A stretch of DNA of 64,000 bases from Silicimonas sp. (GCA_022820365.1 JAJEFO010000123.1:127001-191000); one strand, 5' to 3'; positions 47,115-55,400 are shown, counted from the stretch's first letter. Notes: generated from the sequence alone by a model not told the origin. A program made the numbers and translations.

Positions 47115-48103
47115 TACGTCCCCGATGCCCTCACGACCTCATTCCTCAAGATGCCGATACCTTCGACTTCCAATTCGACAACATCGCCGGGCTTGATCCA
47201 GCGCTCCAGTTCGTCGCCACAGCCGTTCTCGACCGTGCCGGAACCGATGAAGTCCCCTGGGTAAAGCGTCTCGAAACGCGAGATGTAGGCTATGATCTGT
47301 TCAAAGCTCCAGTACATGTCGCTGGAATTGGAGTGGCTCCAGACCTCTCCGTTGACTCGCGCCCTCATGTCGAGGTTCGAAACATCCAGCTCATCCGGCG
47401 TAACAAGGCACGGCCCCATGACGTTCCCGCTGTCCATATCCTTGCCCTTGCCCGGGCCAAGGAACATCGAGACTTCGCCGGGAATCACGTCGCGTGCGCT
47501 CATGTCGTTGAAGATCGTGTAGCCAGCAATGTGGTCGCGCGCGCATTCGACGGAGACGTTGCTGCCCGTCCTGCCGATGAAGCAGCCAAACTCCAGTTCG
47601 TAGTCAAACTTTTCGGTGTAGTCCGGCCAAACCACTTCGGCCTCGTGCCCGACGACGCTGGCCGGGTTGCCCTTGTAATAGATCGGCGTTTCGTACCAGC
47701 GTGGCGGCGTCTTCTTGCCGGTACGTCGTTCGAAGTTGATCATGTGCCCTTCGAAGGACAGCGTGTCGCGGATCGAGGTCGGGCGCGGCACCGGAGCCAG
47801 AAGTTTCGTGCCTTCAAGCGGGTGGATGACGGTCTCGCCCGCGGGTCCATGAGTCATCGCGGTCTCGGTGACGTAGGCCAAAGCGTCATCCGCCGCACGC
47901 CGCGACATGGGTCCTCCGGTGAAGAACGCGATCATGTCTGGCGGAACCAACGCATCTGCAATCTCGACGGCGCGCCCGGTGTCGCCGGCAGCCAGATGCA
48001 AGCGGCACGCAAGATTCAGATCAATGATCTGATCGCCTGCAATTGCTCCAATCCGAGCCTCAGGACCCGTAGGCGTGGCGATTTCCAGAGTGACGAGTTT
48101 CAA
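47114..48103 (-). CDS. Fumarylacetoacetate hydrolase family protein
   Basis: A 329-residue metal-dependent hydrolase or decarboxylase of the FAH fold. Metal ligands Glu169 and Glu171 lie in DYELEFG and Asp200 in FNDMSARD, with the RPTSIRDTLSFEGHM entry loop. The two-domain length (about 330) resembles FAH proper and ring-cleavage acylpyruvases rather than the short 280-residue group. It would cleave a C-C bond in a 1,3-diketo or acylpyruvate intermediate. Coupled by overlap to the SDR gene and only 4 bases after the hydroxyacyl-CoA-dehydrogenase-like gene. Confidence 0.88.
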   Translation of the reverse strand: MKLVTLEIATPTGPEARIGAIAGDQIIDLNLACRLHLAAGDTGRAVEIADALVPPDMIAFFTGGPMSRRAADDALAYVTETAMTHGPAGETVIHPLEGTKLLAPVPRPTSIRDTLSFEGHMINFERRTGKKTPPRWYETPIYYKGNPASVVGHEAEVVWPDYTEKFDYELEFGCFIGRTGSNVSVECARDHIAGYTIFNDMSARDVIPGEVSMFLGPGKGKDMDSGNVMGPCLVTPDELDVSNLDMRARVNGEVWSHSNSSDMYWSFEQIIAYISRFETLYPGDFIGSGTVENGCGDELERWIKPGDVVELEVEGIGILRNEVVRASGT

Positions 48104-48107
48104 CGTT

Positions 48108-49067
48108 TCAGCCCTCGGATTTCCTTACCGCCCTATAGAGCGCCAATTGCGCTAGCAGCTTCTTGTCCCGCTTGGCGAATGTTTCTGCCAACGGAATGCC
48201 GGTATAGTCGTACCAGCCCTTGCCGGATTTCACGCCCAATTCACCGCGCTCAACCTTCTCGCCCAGCTCTGCGGACGCTTCGGTGGCGTTGCTGAGGCCC
48301 TTGTATACGTTGTTGGACACGCGATAGGCGGTGTCGAGGCCGATGAAGTCCTCGGCCTCCATGGGACCGATGCAGGCAAGCCGGAAGCCGAGGCTGGCCT
48401 TGACGGCGGCATCCAGATCTTGCGGCGAGACGATGCCCTCGGCCAGCAAGAGATCAATCTCGCGCTCCAACGCACCAGTGAGGCGATTGATGATGAAGCC
48501 CGGGATCTCCTTGCGCACCCTGACTGGAACTTTGCCTACGCCATTCATGATCGCGATTATCCGCTCAATGGCGGTGGCCGAGGTCTCTGACCCATGGTGG
48601 ATCTCGACCGCCGGGATCAAATGGGCGGGATTGAAATAGTGCACGCCCACTACCCGTGCGGCGGTAGCCATGCCCTCTGCCAGTTGTGACACTGTGAAGC
48701 TGCTGGTGTTTGACCCGATCAGCACGTCATCCGGAAGGTCATCAAGCGCAGCGAAAACCTCTTTCTTGACGTCCAGAATCTCCGGAACGGATTCAATGAC
48801 CAGTTCAGCGCCTTCCACAGCTCGTCGCAGGCTGTCCCATGCATAACCCGTGATCCTGGCAACGATACTTGCCGGGTCCTGAACCAGGTCGTGCCTCTCT
48901 GCCACGCAAAGGTTCGCCGATATCTGCGCCAGCCCGCGTGGCAAGGCATCTGTGTCCAAATCGACCACGCGAACGGCCAACCCGGCTTCGGCAAAGCTCT
49001 GTGCGATGCCCTGGCCCATCGTGCCGAAGCCAATGACCGCAACCGTTGATATTCTCGATGCCGCCAT
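48108..49067 (-). CDS. 3-Hydroxyacyl-CoA dehydrogenase family oxidoreductase
   Basis: A 319-residue NAD-dependent enzyme. The Rossmann motif GFGTMG (13-18), the ESVPEILDVKKEVF helix and the catalytic His of VHYFNPAHLIP followed by IPGFIINRL place it in the 3HCDH family. Its length and lack of a hydratase domain fit single-function enzymes such as 3-hydroxybutyryl-CoA, L-carnitine or L-gulonate dehydrogenase. Its start shares a base with the stop of the uncharacterised frame upstream. Substrate likely a beta-hydroxy acid or thioester formed in the pathway. Confidence 0.88.
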   Translation of the reverse strand: MAASRISTVAVIGFGTMGQGIAQSFAEAGLAVRVVDLDTDALPRGLAQISANLCVAERHDLVQDPASIVARITGYAWDSLRRAVEGAELVIESVPEILDVKKEVFAALDDLPDDVLIGSNTSSFTVSQLAEGMATAARVVGVHYFNPAHLIPAVEIHHGSETSATAIERIIAIMNGVGKVPVRVRKEIPGFIINRLTGALEREIDLLLAEGIVSPQDLDAAVKASLGFRLACIGPMEAEDFIGLDTAYRVSNNVYKGLSNATEASAELGEKVERGELGVKSGKGWYDYTGIPLAETFAKRDKKLLAQLALYRAVRKSEG

Positions 49068-49402
49068 CAGTTCGACGGGATCACCGGCATCTGAACCGGC
49101 TGGTTTGCGCGGCCCTGGATGCAGCGCTCGGCACTTGACGGCAGGCAGGCCGAGCAGCAGGGCCCAAGTCCCATGTCCGCTCCGGCGGTAGTGACCACAG
49201 CATGCCCCGCTAAAGCGACACGTACTTTGTCAGTGGGCACAGCACCGGTCCCAGCACCTACTCCAGGCAACAGGGTCGAATGACCGAACCAGAAATCCTC
49301 TGGCTCAGTGACACCTTGCCCCTGAATTCGTGTTGCGGTCATTGCGTAATGGTCCGTTGCGTCATGGAACTCGGCATCGTCAAGGCGCGCGACCAGCAGC
49401 AT
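49067..49402 (-). CDS. Possible small coupled ORF of unknown function (or decayed gene)
   Basis: A 111-codon frame ends in TGATG, overlapping the start of the hydroxyacyl-CoA-dehydrogenase-like gene, as expected in a tight operon. The protein (MLLVARLDDAEFHDATDH at its start, LPGVGAGTGAVP in the middle) is not recognised and ends in a cysteine-containing tail. An in-frame stop lies 7 codons upstream, leaving about 130 bases to the sulfatase with no gene. It could be a real small protein or the end of a broken gene. Nothing else is identifiable in the 467-base gap 49068-49534. Confidence 0.35.
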   Translation of the reverse strand: MLLVARLDDAEFHDATDHYAMTATRIQGQGVTEPEDFWFGHSTLLPGVGAGTGAVPTDKVRVALAGHAVVTTAGADMGLGPCCSACLPSSAERCIQGRANQPVQMPVIPSN

Positions 49403-49534
49403 GTTCGTCCCTTCAAATTGTCATATGCCGCGCTGGCACACTGTCCGCTTGACCGAAATGCTCTCAGAATTCGTGGCGGCCGTCCAATAGCGGATCGTGC
49501 ACGTCGCATAACCCTGAGGCATATCCCTCCGCCT

Positions 49535-51133
49535 TCAGGCGACATGCGTGGCATAAGGGCTGGTGTCCGTAAGGCGAATTGTTTCGCGCAGCATGGCCTC
49601 AGTCATCCGGGCCTTGATCGAACTGGAATTCGGATCTCTCCACAAGTTGTGCATTTCGTGTGGGTCGGCATTGCGATCAAAGAGCTCTCCACCTTCCATC
49701 CCTTGCCACAAAGTCAATCGCCAGTTGTCCTGGATGTAGCTGCGTGTCCGCAGGCCTTGCTCTCGCCCAAGATGCGCGCCAAGTTCATCTTCCTCGATCA
49801 ATACGCCCGGTCGCGGGATAGCGGCCCCGGATCTCGCCGCACTCACAACATCAATGCCTTGATTGCCATTCACCGGTGCAACCGACGCGCGGGCCAGCAC
49901 GCAAGCGCTAATGTCGACAGAACTGCCGTGGATGTCAGTACGCTGCACGCCCTCGACAACGGGATCCACCCAAATGAACGGCACGCGCACGACGCCGTCA
50001 TAGTGAAGTCCATGCTTCAGCATCAGCCCGTGATCGCCCATAAAATCGCCATGGTCAGATGTGAAGATCACCACCGTATTGTCGCGAATGCCCAGTTCGT
50101 CCAGTTGATCAAGCAATCCGGCAATCGCGTCATCAACCATGGAGATCATGCCGTACGTAAGCGCGGTGATCTGGCGAACCTGATCGGCCGTGGCGCAAAA
50201 TGGGTATGGCCCGGTGTTGTTGGCTCTGCCGTCTGCAAGGTCCGCCCGCAGTTTGCTTAGGAGGTCAGGCTCTTCCGGATCAACGTGGCCGAACGAGGCG
50301 GGCAAAGGAATGTCCGCCGGGTCATACATGTCAAAATAGCGCCCTGGCGGCGTGAATGGATGGTGTGGATCGGTGAAGGAGCAATGCAAGAAGAACGGCT
50401 CATTGCCATGCGCAGCCATGTGAGCGGCAATGAAATCCTTGCAAGTCTCTGCGATATAGGTGGTCGGGTAAAGCGCCTCTGGCATCGCCGTACGCCAGGC
50501 CTGCGGTGCATCACTGCCTGGGGAGGCCAGCGCGTTCAACACCCCCCGCAAGCTGTCGGGATCACCATGACGCTCTGCGAGCCATCCTGTGTAGTGGCCT
50601 TGAACGTGATCTGAATGGCCGTTGGCAAAGCGCACGAAGTCATATCCGTAGTAGGGCGTCGCTGGCCCCGGGCGATTTGGGTCCTCACGCCACAGCGGCA
50701 TGAGCTCGGCCTGGTATTCCGACCCCGTCCGTTCCAACCGGTGTGCGTCACCTTTTCTTGGGGCCGGCGGGTCACCTGGAAATATATCGCGCTGCTTCAG
50801 CGGGCGCCCGGTGATGTTCTGGAAATGCGCCTTGCCAACCAAGCCGGTGTGATATCCTGCATCGCGCAACTGATCGACGAATGTCACGGCGTCCAGTTCC
50901 AGCGGAATGCCGTTATGCCGCGTCCCGTTCGTCGTGGGCATGCGTCCCGTCAGAATTGCTACCCGGTTGGGCATGCAAATCGGGCACGCGACGAAAAAGT
51001 TGTCAAAGGTCAGTCCCCGTGATGCCAACGTGTCGATCGCCAGCGTGCGGACAGTCGGATTGCCATAGCATCCCAAGTGATCTGCGCGGTGCTGATCGGT
51101 TGAGACAAGCAGGAAATTTGGCTGTCTGGGCAT
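49535..51133 (-). CDS. Second sulfatase, CxPNR variant
   Basis: A 532-residue sulfatase-superfamily enzyme. The formylglycine site is Cys53 in CMPNRVAILTGR, keeping C-x-P-x-R but with Asn where Ser or Ala is usual. STDQHRADHLGC (residues 11-22) and TSDHGDFMGDHG supply metal ligands. Without a visible signal peptide it should be cytoplasmic. It is only distantly similar to the sulfatase at 43186, so the two probably act on different esters or positions. It is 6 bases after the beta-diketone-hydrolase-like gene and transcribed with it. Confidence 0.87.
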   Translation of the reverse strand: MPRQPNFLLVSTDQHRADHLGCYGNPTVRTLAIDTLASRGLTFDNFFVACPICMPNRVAILTGRMPTTNGTRHNGIPLELDAVTFVDQLRDAGYHTGLVGKAHFQNITGRPLKQRDIFPGDPPAPRKGDAHRLERTGSEYQAELMPLWREDPNRPGPATPYYGYDFVRFANGHSDHVQGHYTGWLAERHGDPDSLRGVLNALASPGSDAPQAWRTAMPEALYPTTYIAETCKDFIAAHMAAHGNEPFFLHCSFTDPHHPFTPPGRYFDMYDPADIPLPASFGHVDPEEPDLLSKLRADLADGRANNTGPYPFCATADQVRQITALTYGMISMVDDAIAGLLDQLDELGIRDNTVVIFTSDHGDFMGDHGLMLKHGLHYDGVVRVPFIWVDPVVEGVQRTDIHGSSVDISACVLARASVAPVNGNQGIDVVSAARSGAAIPRPGVLIEEDELGAHLGREQGLRTRSYIQDNWRLTLWQGMEGGELFDRNADPHEMHNLWRDPNSSSIKARMTEAMLRETIRLTDTSPYATHVA

Positions 51134-51139
51134 TTCGGG

Positions 51140-51982
51140 CTAGTTGCTGTCCCGATTGTTCTCGTACTCAATGTACTCGAAGTCATGCTCTGACCTGGAC
51201 AGGTTGAACGAATACATCTCGGAAAGCACGTGGATACGAAAGTCGCGTTCAATCAGCGCTTTCCACGGGCGCACGCAAATGTAGTGGGTCATGCGGCGGC
51301 ACGAACGGCTCTTTGTCATGATCATCCTCGCCAGGTCCCAGGCGCGGCCCACGATCTTGTCGCGCCCGACGACCTCGTTCACGACCCCCAGCTCCAGACA
51401 TTGCTGAGCATCAAGTCCCTGACACGTGAGCATTGCGTAGTTGCCACGCTTGATACCCAGAACCTCCTGCAAACACATGCCCATGCCGTCGCCGGGCACA
51501 TGCCCGGAATCCATGCCATAGTGGTCGTCCTGCAGGATGAAATCAGGCGTGCAGATGGTGATGTCGCTCATCATGCACATTTCCCAATGGATGCCCTTGC
51601 CGTTGATCGCGGCAATCGTCGGGATCTCGATGTCGTTGACAAAGTTCTCCACGATCTTGAGCGTGTCGGTGATCTGCACGTCGTAGCGCTGGTCGTCATC
51701 GGGGGATTGCTCGACTTCCCTGAAGCTCTCGACATCCCATTCGTTGATCCACTGATCGCCGGTCGACGTAAGGATCAGAACCTCGTTTTCCTTGTCGTGA
51801 CCGATGACCGTCCAAAGTTCCGCAAGTGCGTGATGGAATTGATAGGACCAATGAACCGGGCCGCCCTTGGTGTGCATCTGAACTTCGAGGATCCCGTTCT
51901 CGCGCTTGAACTTGAAGAACTCCTTGAACCGCTCCGCATATTCTTCGAGCCTAGGGACAGGATAATAGGAGTTTATGGCCAT
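51140..51982 (-). CDS. 6-Oxocamphor-hydrolase-like beta-diketone hydrolase (crotonase fold)
   Basis: A 280-residue crotonase-superfamily protein. It resembles 6-oxocamphor hydrolase of Rhodococcus, which performs a retro-Claisen cleavage of a cyclic beta-diketone without CoA. By alignment from memory, its catalytic residues are all kept: His132 (NGKGIHWE), His154 (DDHYGMDSG), Asp165 (VPGDGM), and the substrate-pocket Trp45. Ordinary enoyl-CoA hydratase glutamates are absent. The start ATG at 51982 follows AGAGGG; the longer frame to 52390 overlaps the LysR gene. First gene of the left operon, divergent from the LysR regulator. Confidence 0.82.
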   Translation of the reverse strand: MAINSYYPVPRLEEYAERFKEFFKFKRENGILEVQMHTKGGPVHWSYQFHHALAELWTVIGHDKENEVLILTSTGDQWINEWDVESFREVEQSPDDDQRYDVQITDTLKIVENFVNDIEIPTIAAINGKGIHWEMCMMSDITICTPDFILQDDHYGMDSGHVPGDGMGMCLQEVLGIKRGNYAMLTCQGLDAQQCLELGVVNEVVGRDKIVGRAWDLARMIMTKSRSCRRMTHYICVRPWKALIERDFRIHVLSEMYSFNLSRSEHDFEYIEYENNRDSN

Positions 51983-52060
51983 GGTGCCCTCTGGTTGCTC
52001 CGAATTCGGTGTATGAAAGCGCGTAGCGCCGGTGACTTTCTCAGCAAATTCGCAGTTACG

Positions 52061-52079
52061 CTGCCGCAACCCGCGGCAG
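52061..52079. promoter_or_regulatory. Inverted repeat in divergent promoter of LysR gene
   Basis: CTGCCGC and GCGGCAG, 7-bp arms around AACCC, lie midway in the 177-base gap between the divergent LysR and beta-diketone-hydrolase-like genes. Position is right for a LysR operator, although the spacing is not the classic T-N11-A. Confidence 0.4.
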
Positions 52080-52159
52080 GGCGTCAAATGCAAATTGTCA
52101 CTCGCCCTATAACTGGTATTTATCTCTCCGCTGTTGAGCCATGAAACTGGGGCCATAGA

Positions 52160-53062
52160 TTGTACTCGCGTGTCCTTCGCAATTTCCTGACCGTGGCGGA
52201 TGTGGGCAGCATCACGACTGCGGCGGAAACTCTGAATGTCAGCCAGCCTGCACTGACAAAGAGCATTCAGAAACTGGAAGCCGAAGTCGGGACCAGGCTG
52301 TTCACCCGCGTGCCGAAGGGCATGCAGCTGACAAAGGCCGGCGAAATTCTGGCGCACCATGCGCGGGTAATGGAAAACGAGTACAGGCACGCCAGGATGC
52401 GGATCGCTGAACTCTCAGGGGCCGAGCAAGGGGGCTTGCGGGTCGGCGCAGGGCCAATCTGGCTCGTTAGAATTCTACCGCCCGCAGTGGCCGAATTTCA
52501 GAAATCGCATCCGGACGTTCGGGTGACATTGGTTGGCGGCGTGATCGACACCCTGGTTCCTGCGCTGGTATCAGGGGATCTGGACCTCATTTGCGTATCG
52601 CTCGACTTTCCGGAGCGGTCGGAACTGACCAAGATTCCGTTGTTCGAAATGAACCACATCGTTGTTACAGATCCGAGCCACCCCTTGGCCAATCAAGGAG
52701 AAGTGACGGCAGAGGACCTTTCTCAACAACGCTGGCTAACCTTGAAGAGCGACTACGTAGGCACGCATCGAATATTCGCGTTCTTTGCTGCGAACGGCCA
52801 CGAGCCGCCAAAGATCAGCCTCGAGACGACGTCCATTCACAGCCTTCTCGAGACCTTGCGAAGCGGCAACTACGTCGCCCACATTCCAGAACAGATGCTG
52901 GAGCTGGCGCAAGAGAAGGGATTGGTCAAAGTGGATCTGAGCGGAACGCTGTGGCAAACCAGCGCGGGATTGGCCGTGCGCCGCTCTGCTAAGGCATCGA
53001 GCGCGTTGACCAGCTTCATGGAAACCGTTCAGGCAGCAATTGGGCAGTACTCTCAGCGCTAG
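52160..53062 (+). CDS. LysR-family transcriptional regulator
   Basis: A 300-residue regulator: winged HTH in the first 60 residues (AAETLNVSQPALTKSIQKLEAEVGTRLF), linker helix, then a periplasmic-binding-like effector domain starting GGLRVGAGPIW. The start is a TTG at 52160; no ATG fits. It is the only plus-strand gene in the catabolic region and is divergent from the operon head, so it probably activates that operon upon binding a pathway compound. Its stop overlaps that of the DUF3500 gene by 4 bases on the opposite strand. Confidence 0.88.
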   Translation: MYSRVLRNFLTVADVGSITTAAETLNVSQPALTKSIQKLEAEVGTRLFTRVPKGMQLTKAGEILAHHARVMENEYRHARMRIAELSGAEQGGLRVGAGPIWLVRILPPAVAEFQKSHPDVRVTLVGGVIDTLVPALVSGDLDLICVSLDFPERSELTKIPLFEMNHIVVTDPSHPLANQGEVTAEDLSQQRWLTLKSDYVGTHRIFAFFAANGHEPPKISLETTSIHSLLETLRSGNYVAHIPEQMLELAQEKGLVKVDLSGTLWQTSAGLAVRRSAKASSALTSFMETVQAAIGQYSQR

Positions 53063-54315
53063 CCATCGTGGTCGTGCCCGACGCCATGTGCATGTGAATG
53101 CGCATAGTGCTGGCGCAAGATGTCAAATCCGTAGTCGTTGCCGTTTGGGCTGCGGACCACCGTATGCACGTGGAATCCAAGCGGTTCTGGATTGGTAAGG
53201 AACAGGCCTGGGTGATGGTCGAATTCGATGAAGATCACCGGGCTTTGAATGCGGTAGTAGAAGGGGTCTGACGGCCCGTTGCCGCCGATCCAGCAGAAGT
53301 GCGTCTGCGGCAGATGCCTTTCGACATCCATCATCTTTGCGTGCCGCGGTCCGTCTGGCATTGTTCCGACATAGGCATTCACAAGATCGAGCAGGCACCT
53401 GCGTTGCGGCCCGCCGAACTCTGCCGCGCACACGCCTTCAAGTGGGACAACGCGGTTGTCCTGATGCGCGCCACCAAGCATCAGATAGTCGGCGAAGTGC
53501 ACCCTGCCTTCCGGCAGGTCGGCACCTCCCAAATCAAAGCCCAAACGGGCCTTCTGCTGATCTGGCATCGGCAGGGAATTGAACAGTTCCAGCCCCAGAC
53601 GCTGCTCGTCCTGAAAAAGCTGAAGCCCTTTGTACCGGCCTTCGTCAGAGTAGCAGATCTCGGCGCCCAGAAAGCTGGGCGTCAGCACCATTTGCCCGCC
53701 TACGACCATGCAGGACAGGCCCAGATGATGCCCCCAAAGCTGCCAACCCCAAGGGTCGCTGGTCGAGGGTTTGCCATAGATGCAGAAATTGTAACTCCAT
53801 TCCCCGAGCACGCCGGGTGCGTCAATCAGGTCGCCCAAAAAGGCGTTCAGCTGCATGACGCCAAGGGCGTCATGATAGCCCTGATCGCTCAGTGACGCGT
53901 GGAGGATCCGCAGCACCAGTTCGCGTTTCTCGGCAGAGAGGAACTCAAGCCGCAGCCCGTGTCTTTCAACGAAAATTTCGGTGTTCTGCCACTGCCGCCA
54001 AAGATTGCTGTCGACCTGTTGCATCCCCCGCGCGCGCTCGTCAGGGCTGAGCGCGTCAAGAAGCCGTCCGGCCGCATCGGCCATCTCGCCGACTGGGGCG
54101 TTCTCGTCACGCAACTCATAGAGGCCGGAGACGCAAGTGCCGTCGACCGAAAGCCCGTGAAACCGCTGGCCGGCAAGTTCGCCCCATTCCTTGAACAACC
54201 CCGCTGCCCGCGGCAGGGCGAGCCGCCCCCTCGCATGGTTGATTGCGTCATCACCTGCGATGCGAGAGTGCTCTGGGCCCGGCAGATGCGGACGATAGTC
54301 CGCGAATTCAGCCAC
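53059..54315 (-). CDS. DUF3500 family protein
   Basis: A 418-residue protein of the DUF3500 family, whose function is not established. Conserved segments include LYELRDENAPV, the YNFCIYGKPSTSDPWGWQLWGHHL region and FCWIGGNGPSDPFYYRIQSP, with IEFDHHPG. Many histidines (HH, HYAHSHAHGVGHDHDG at the C-terminus) suggest metal binding. The start is a GTG at 54315 sharing a base with the stop of the SDR gene, so the two are translated together. No signal peptide is seen. In this context a hydrolase or lyase role in the same pathway is possible. Confidence 0.82.
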   Translation of the reverse strand: MAEFADYRPHLPGPEHSRIAGDDAINHARGRLALPRAAGLFKEWGELAGQRFHGLSVDGTCVSGLYELRDENAPVGEMADAAGRLLDALSPDERARGMQQVDSNLWRQWQNTEIFVERHGLRLEFLSAEKRELVLRILHASLSDQGYHDALGVMQLNAFLGDLIDAPGVLGEWSYNFCIYGKPSTSDPWGWQLWGHHLGLSCMVVGGQMVLTPSFLGAEICYSDEGRYKGLQLFQDEQRLGLELFNSLPMPDQQKARLGFDLGGADLPEGRVHFADYLMLGGAHQDNRVVPLEGVCAAEFGGPQRRCLLDLVNAYVGTMPDGPRHAKMMDVERHLPQTHFCWIGGNGPSDPFYYRIQSPVIFIEFDHHPGLFLTNPEPLGFHVHTVVRSPNGNDYGFDILRQHYAHSHAHGVGHDHDG

Positions 54316-55094
54316 TACACCAACCCGGGATATGAACCACCATCCAGGTGCATGTTGCTGCCAGAGATGTAGCCCGCGTGATCGGAACACAGAAATGCAA
54401 ACATCGCGCCAAATTCTTCCAGCCGCCCAAGGCGCTTGGCCGCAATCGACCGCACCTGCGCCGCACGGGCCTCCTCGAACGTTAGCCCTTCGCGTTTCAT
54501 CGCGGCATGGGCCATCTCGATTTGCCGCGGGCTGTCGATGCGCTCGGGCAGCATGTTGTTTATCGTGACGTTGTGGCGCGCGACCTCCAAAGACAAGGCC
54601 TTTAGCGACGCCGTCAGTCCTGCACGCGCGCCTGCACTCATGGTGTGATGCGGTCTCGGCATCGTGACCATGGCCGAGGTGATGTTGACGATACGGCCAA
54701 AACCCCGCTCGATCATGCCAGGCAATACTGCATGCACCAGAAGGATCGGCGCCAGATAATTTGATTGAAAGGTGTCTTCCCAATCACTCCGCACAGTCTC
54801 CAAGAAGCACTTTGGCGCGGGGCCGGCATTGTTGTTCAAGAGAATGTCTGGACCGGGGCAGACCGACAGCAATGCCGCACGTCCCTCGTCGGTGGTGACA
54901 TCGGCCTGAACCGCGAGGACATTTCCTTTCGCCATGGCTTTGACTTCCGCCTCCGCCGCAGCAGTCTTTTCTGGGTCGCGACCATTAATGACGACGTCGA
55001 CGCCTTCAGCCGCCACCGCCTTGGCACAAGCCAGTCCCAGCCCTGAATTCGATGCACACAACAGGGCTCTTTTGCCGCTGATACCCAGGTCCAT
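54315..55094 (-). CDS. SDR-fold protein lacking the catalytic Tyr-x3-Lys
   Basis: A 259-residue SDR-family protein with structural motif NNNAGP (87-92) and Ser140 present. Where Tyr-x3-Lys should be, the sequence reads MSAGARAGL with Ser153 and Arg157 at the expected spacing. This is a known subgroup pattern (xLSxxxRAGL) and suggests altered or lost redox chemistry. The N-terminal cofactor region is ASNSGLGLACAKA rather than TGxxxGxG. Start ATG at 55094 with GAAGGTGAGG upstream. First gene of a two-gene unit with DUF3500. Confidence 0.85.
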   Translation of the reverse strand: MDLGISGKRALLCASNSGLGLACAKAVAAEGVDVVINGRDPEKTAAAEAEVKAMAKGNVLAVQADVTTDEGRAALLSVCPGPDILLNNNAGPAPKCFLETVRSDWEDTFQSNYLAPILLVHAVLPGMIERGFGRIVNITSAMVTMPRPHHTMSAGARAGLTASLKALSLEVARHNVTINNMLPERIDSPRQIEMAHAAMKREGLTFEEARAAQVRSIAAKRLGRLEEFGAMFAFLCSDHAGYISGSNMHLDGGSYPGLV

Positions 55095-55239
55095 TTGGAC
55101 AACCTCACCTTCGATCCGGCAATCAAAGACAGACACACATCCAGCAATCAACCAGAAATCCACTGCGTCAAAGCGAACGAACCCGGTCCTGGCCGGATGC
55201 AATCGCAGCCTGGACCTGCCGAGCATACATGACTCCAGT

Positions 55240-55400
55240 TGATGACACACTGCATGACGGCGTACTGCTTTCCGGATCCCGGCATGAGCCTCTGGTCTGC
55301 CCGGAACCCGAATTCAACTCCGAAGTCATGGCCGAGGGCGGAGTTCGACAGCCGCATCTGCCAGTGTCGCATGTTCCGGTTGCCCGGGCCGGGATCGCAT
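55240..55400. repeat. Dispersed repeat, copy B (right of catabolic cluster)
   Basis: Direct-orientation partner of 37756-37900; the best-conserved 48 bases (55326-55373) match the left copy at 39 positions. It sits in a 639-base stretch (55095-55733) without a recognisable gene. A 164-codon minus-strand frame crosses it, and its peptide around the core resembles the minus-strand peptide of copy A, with a three-residue difference, so a decayed or tiny coding element cannot be excluded. Confidence 0.6.

Noticed and set aside
49067-49402. Remnant of a molybdenum hydroxylase large subunit
   Set aside because: A short VTTAGADMGLG stretch is faintly like a CoxL-family motif, but nothing else in the frame supports it.
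37756-55400. Repeats as recombinase attachment sites
   Set aside because: No integrase gene or tRNA is present, and the two copies differ at about one base in five, too diverged for recent site-specific att sites.
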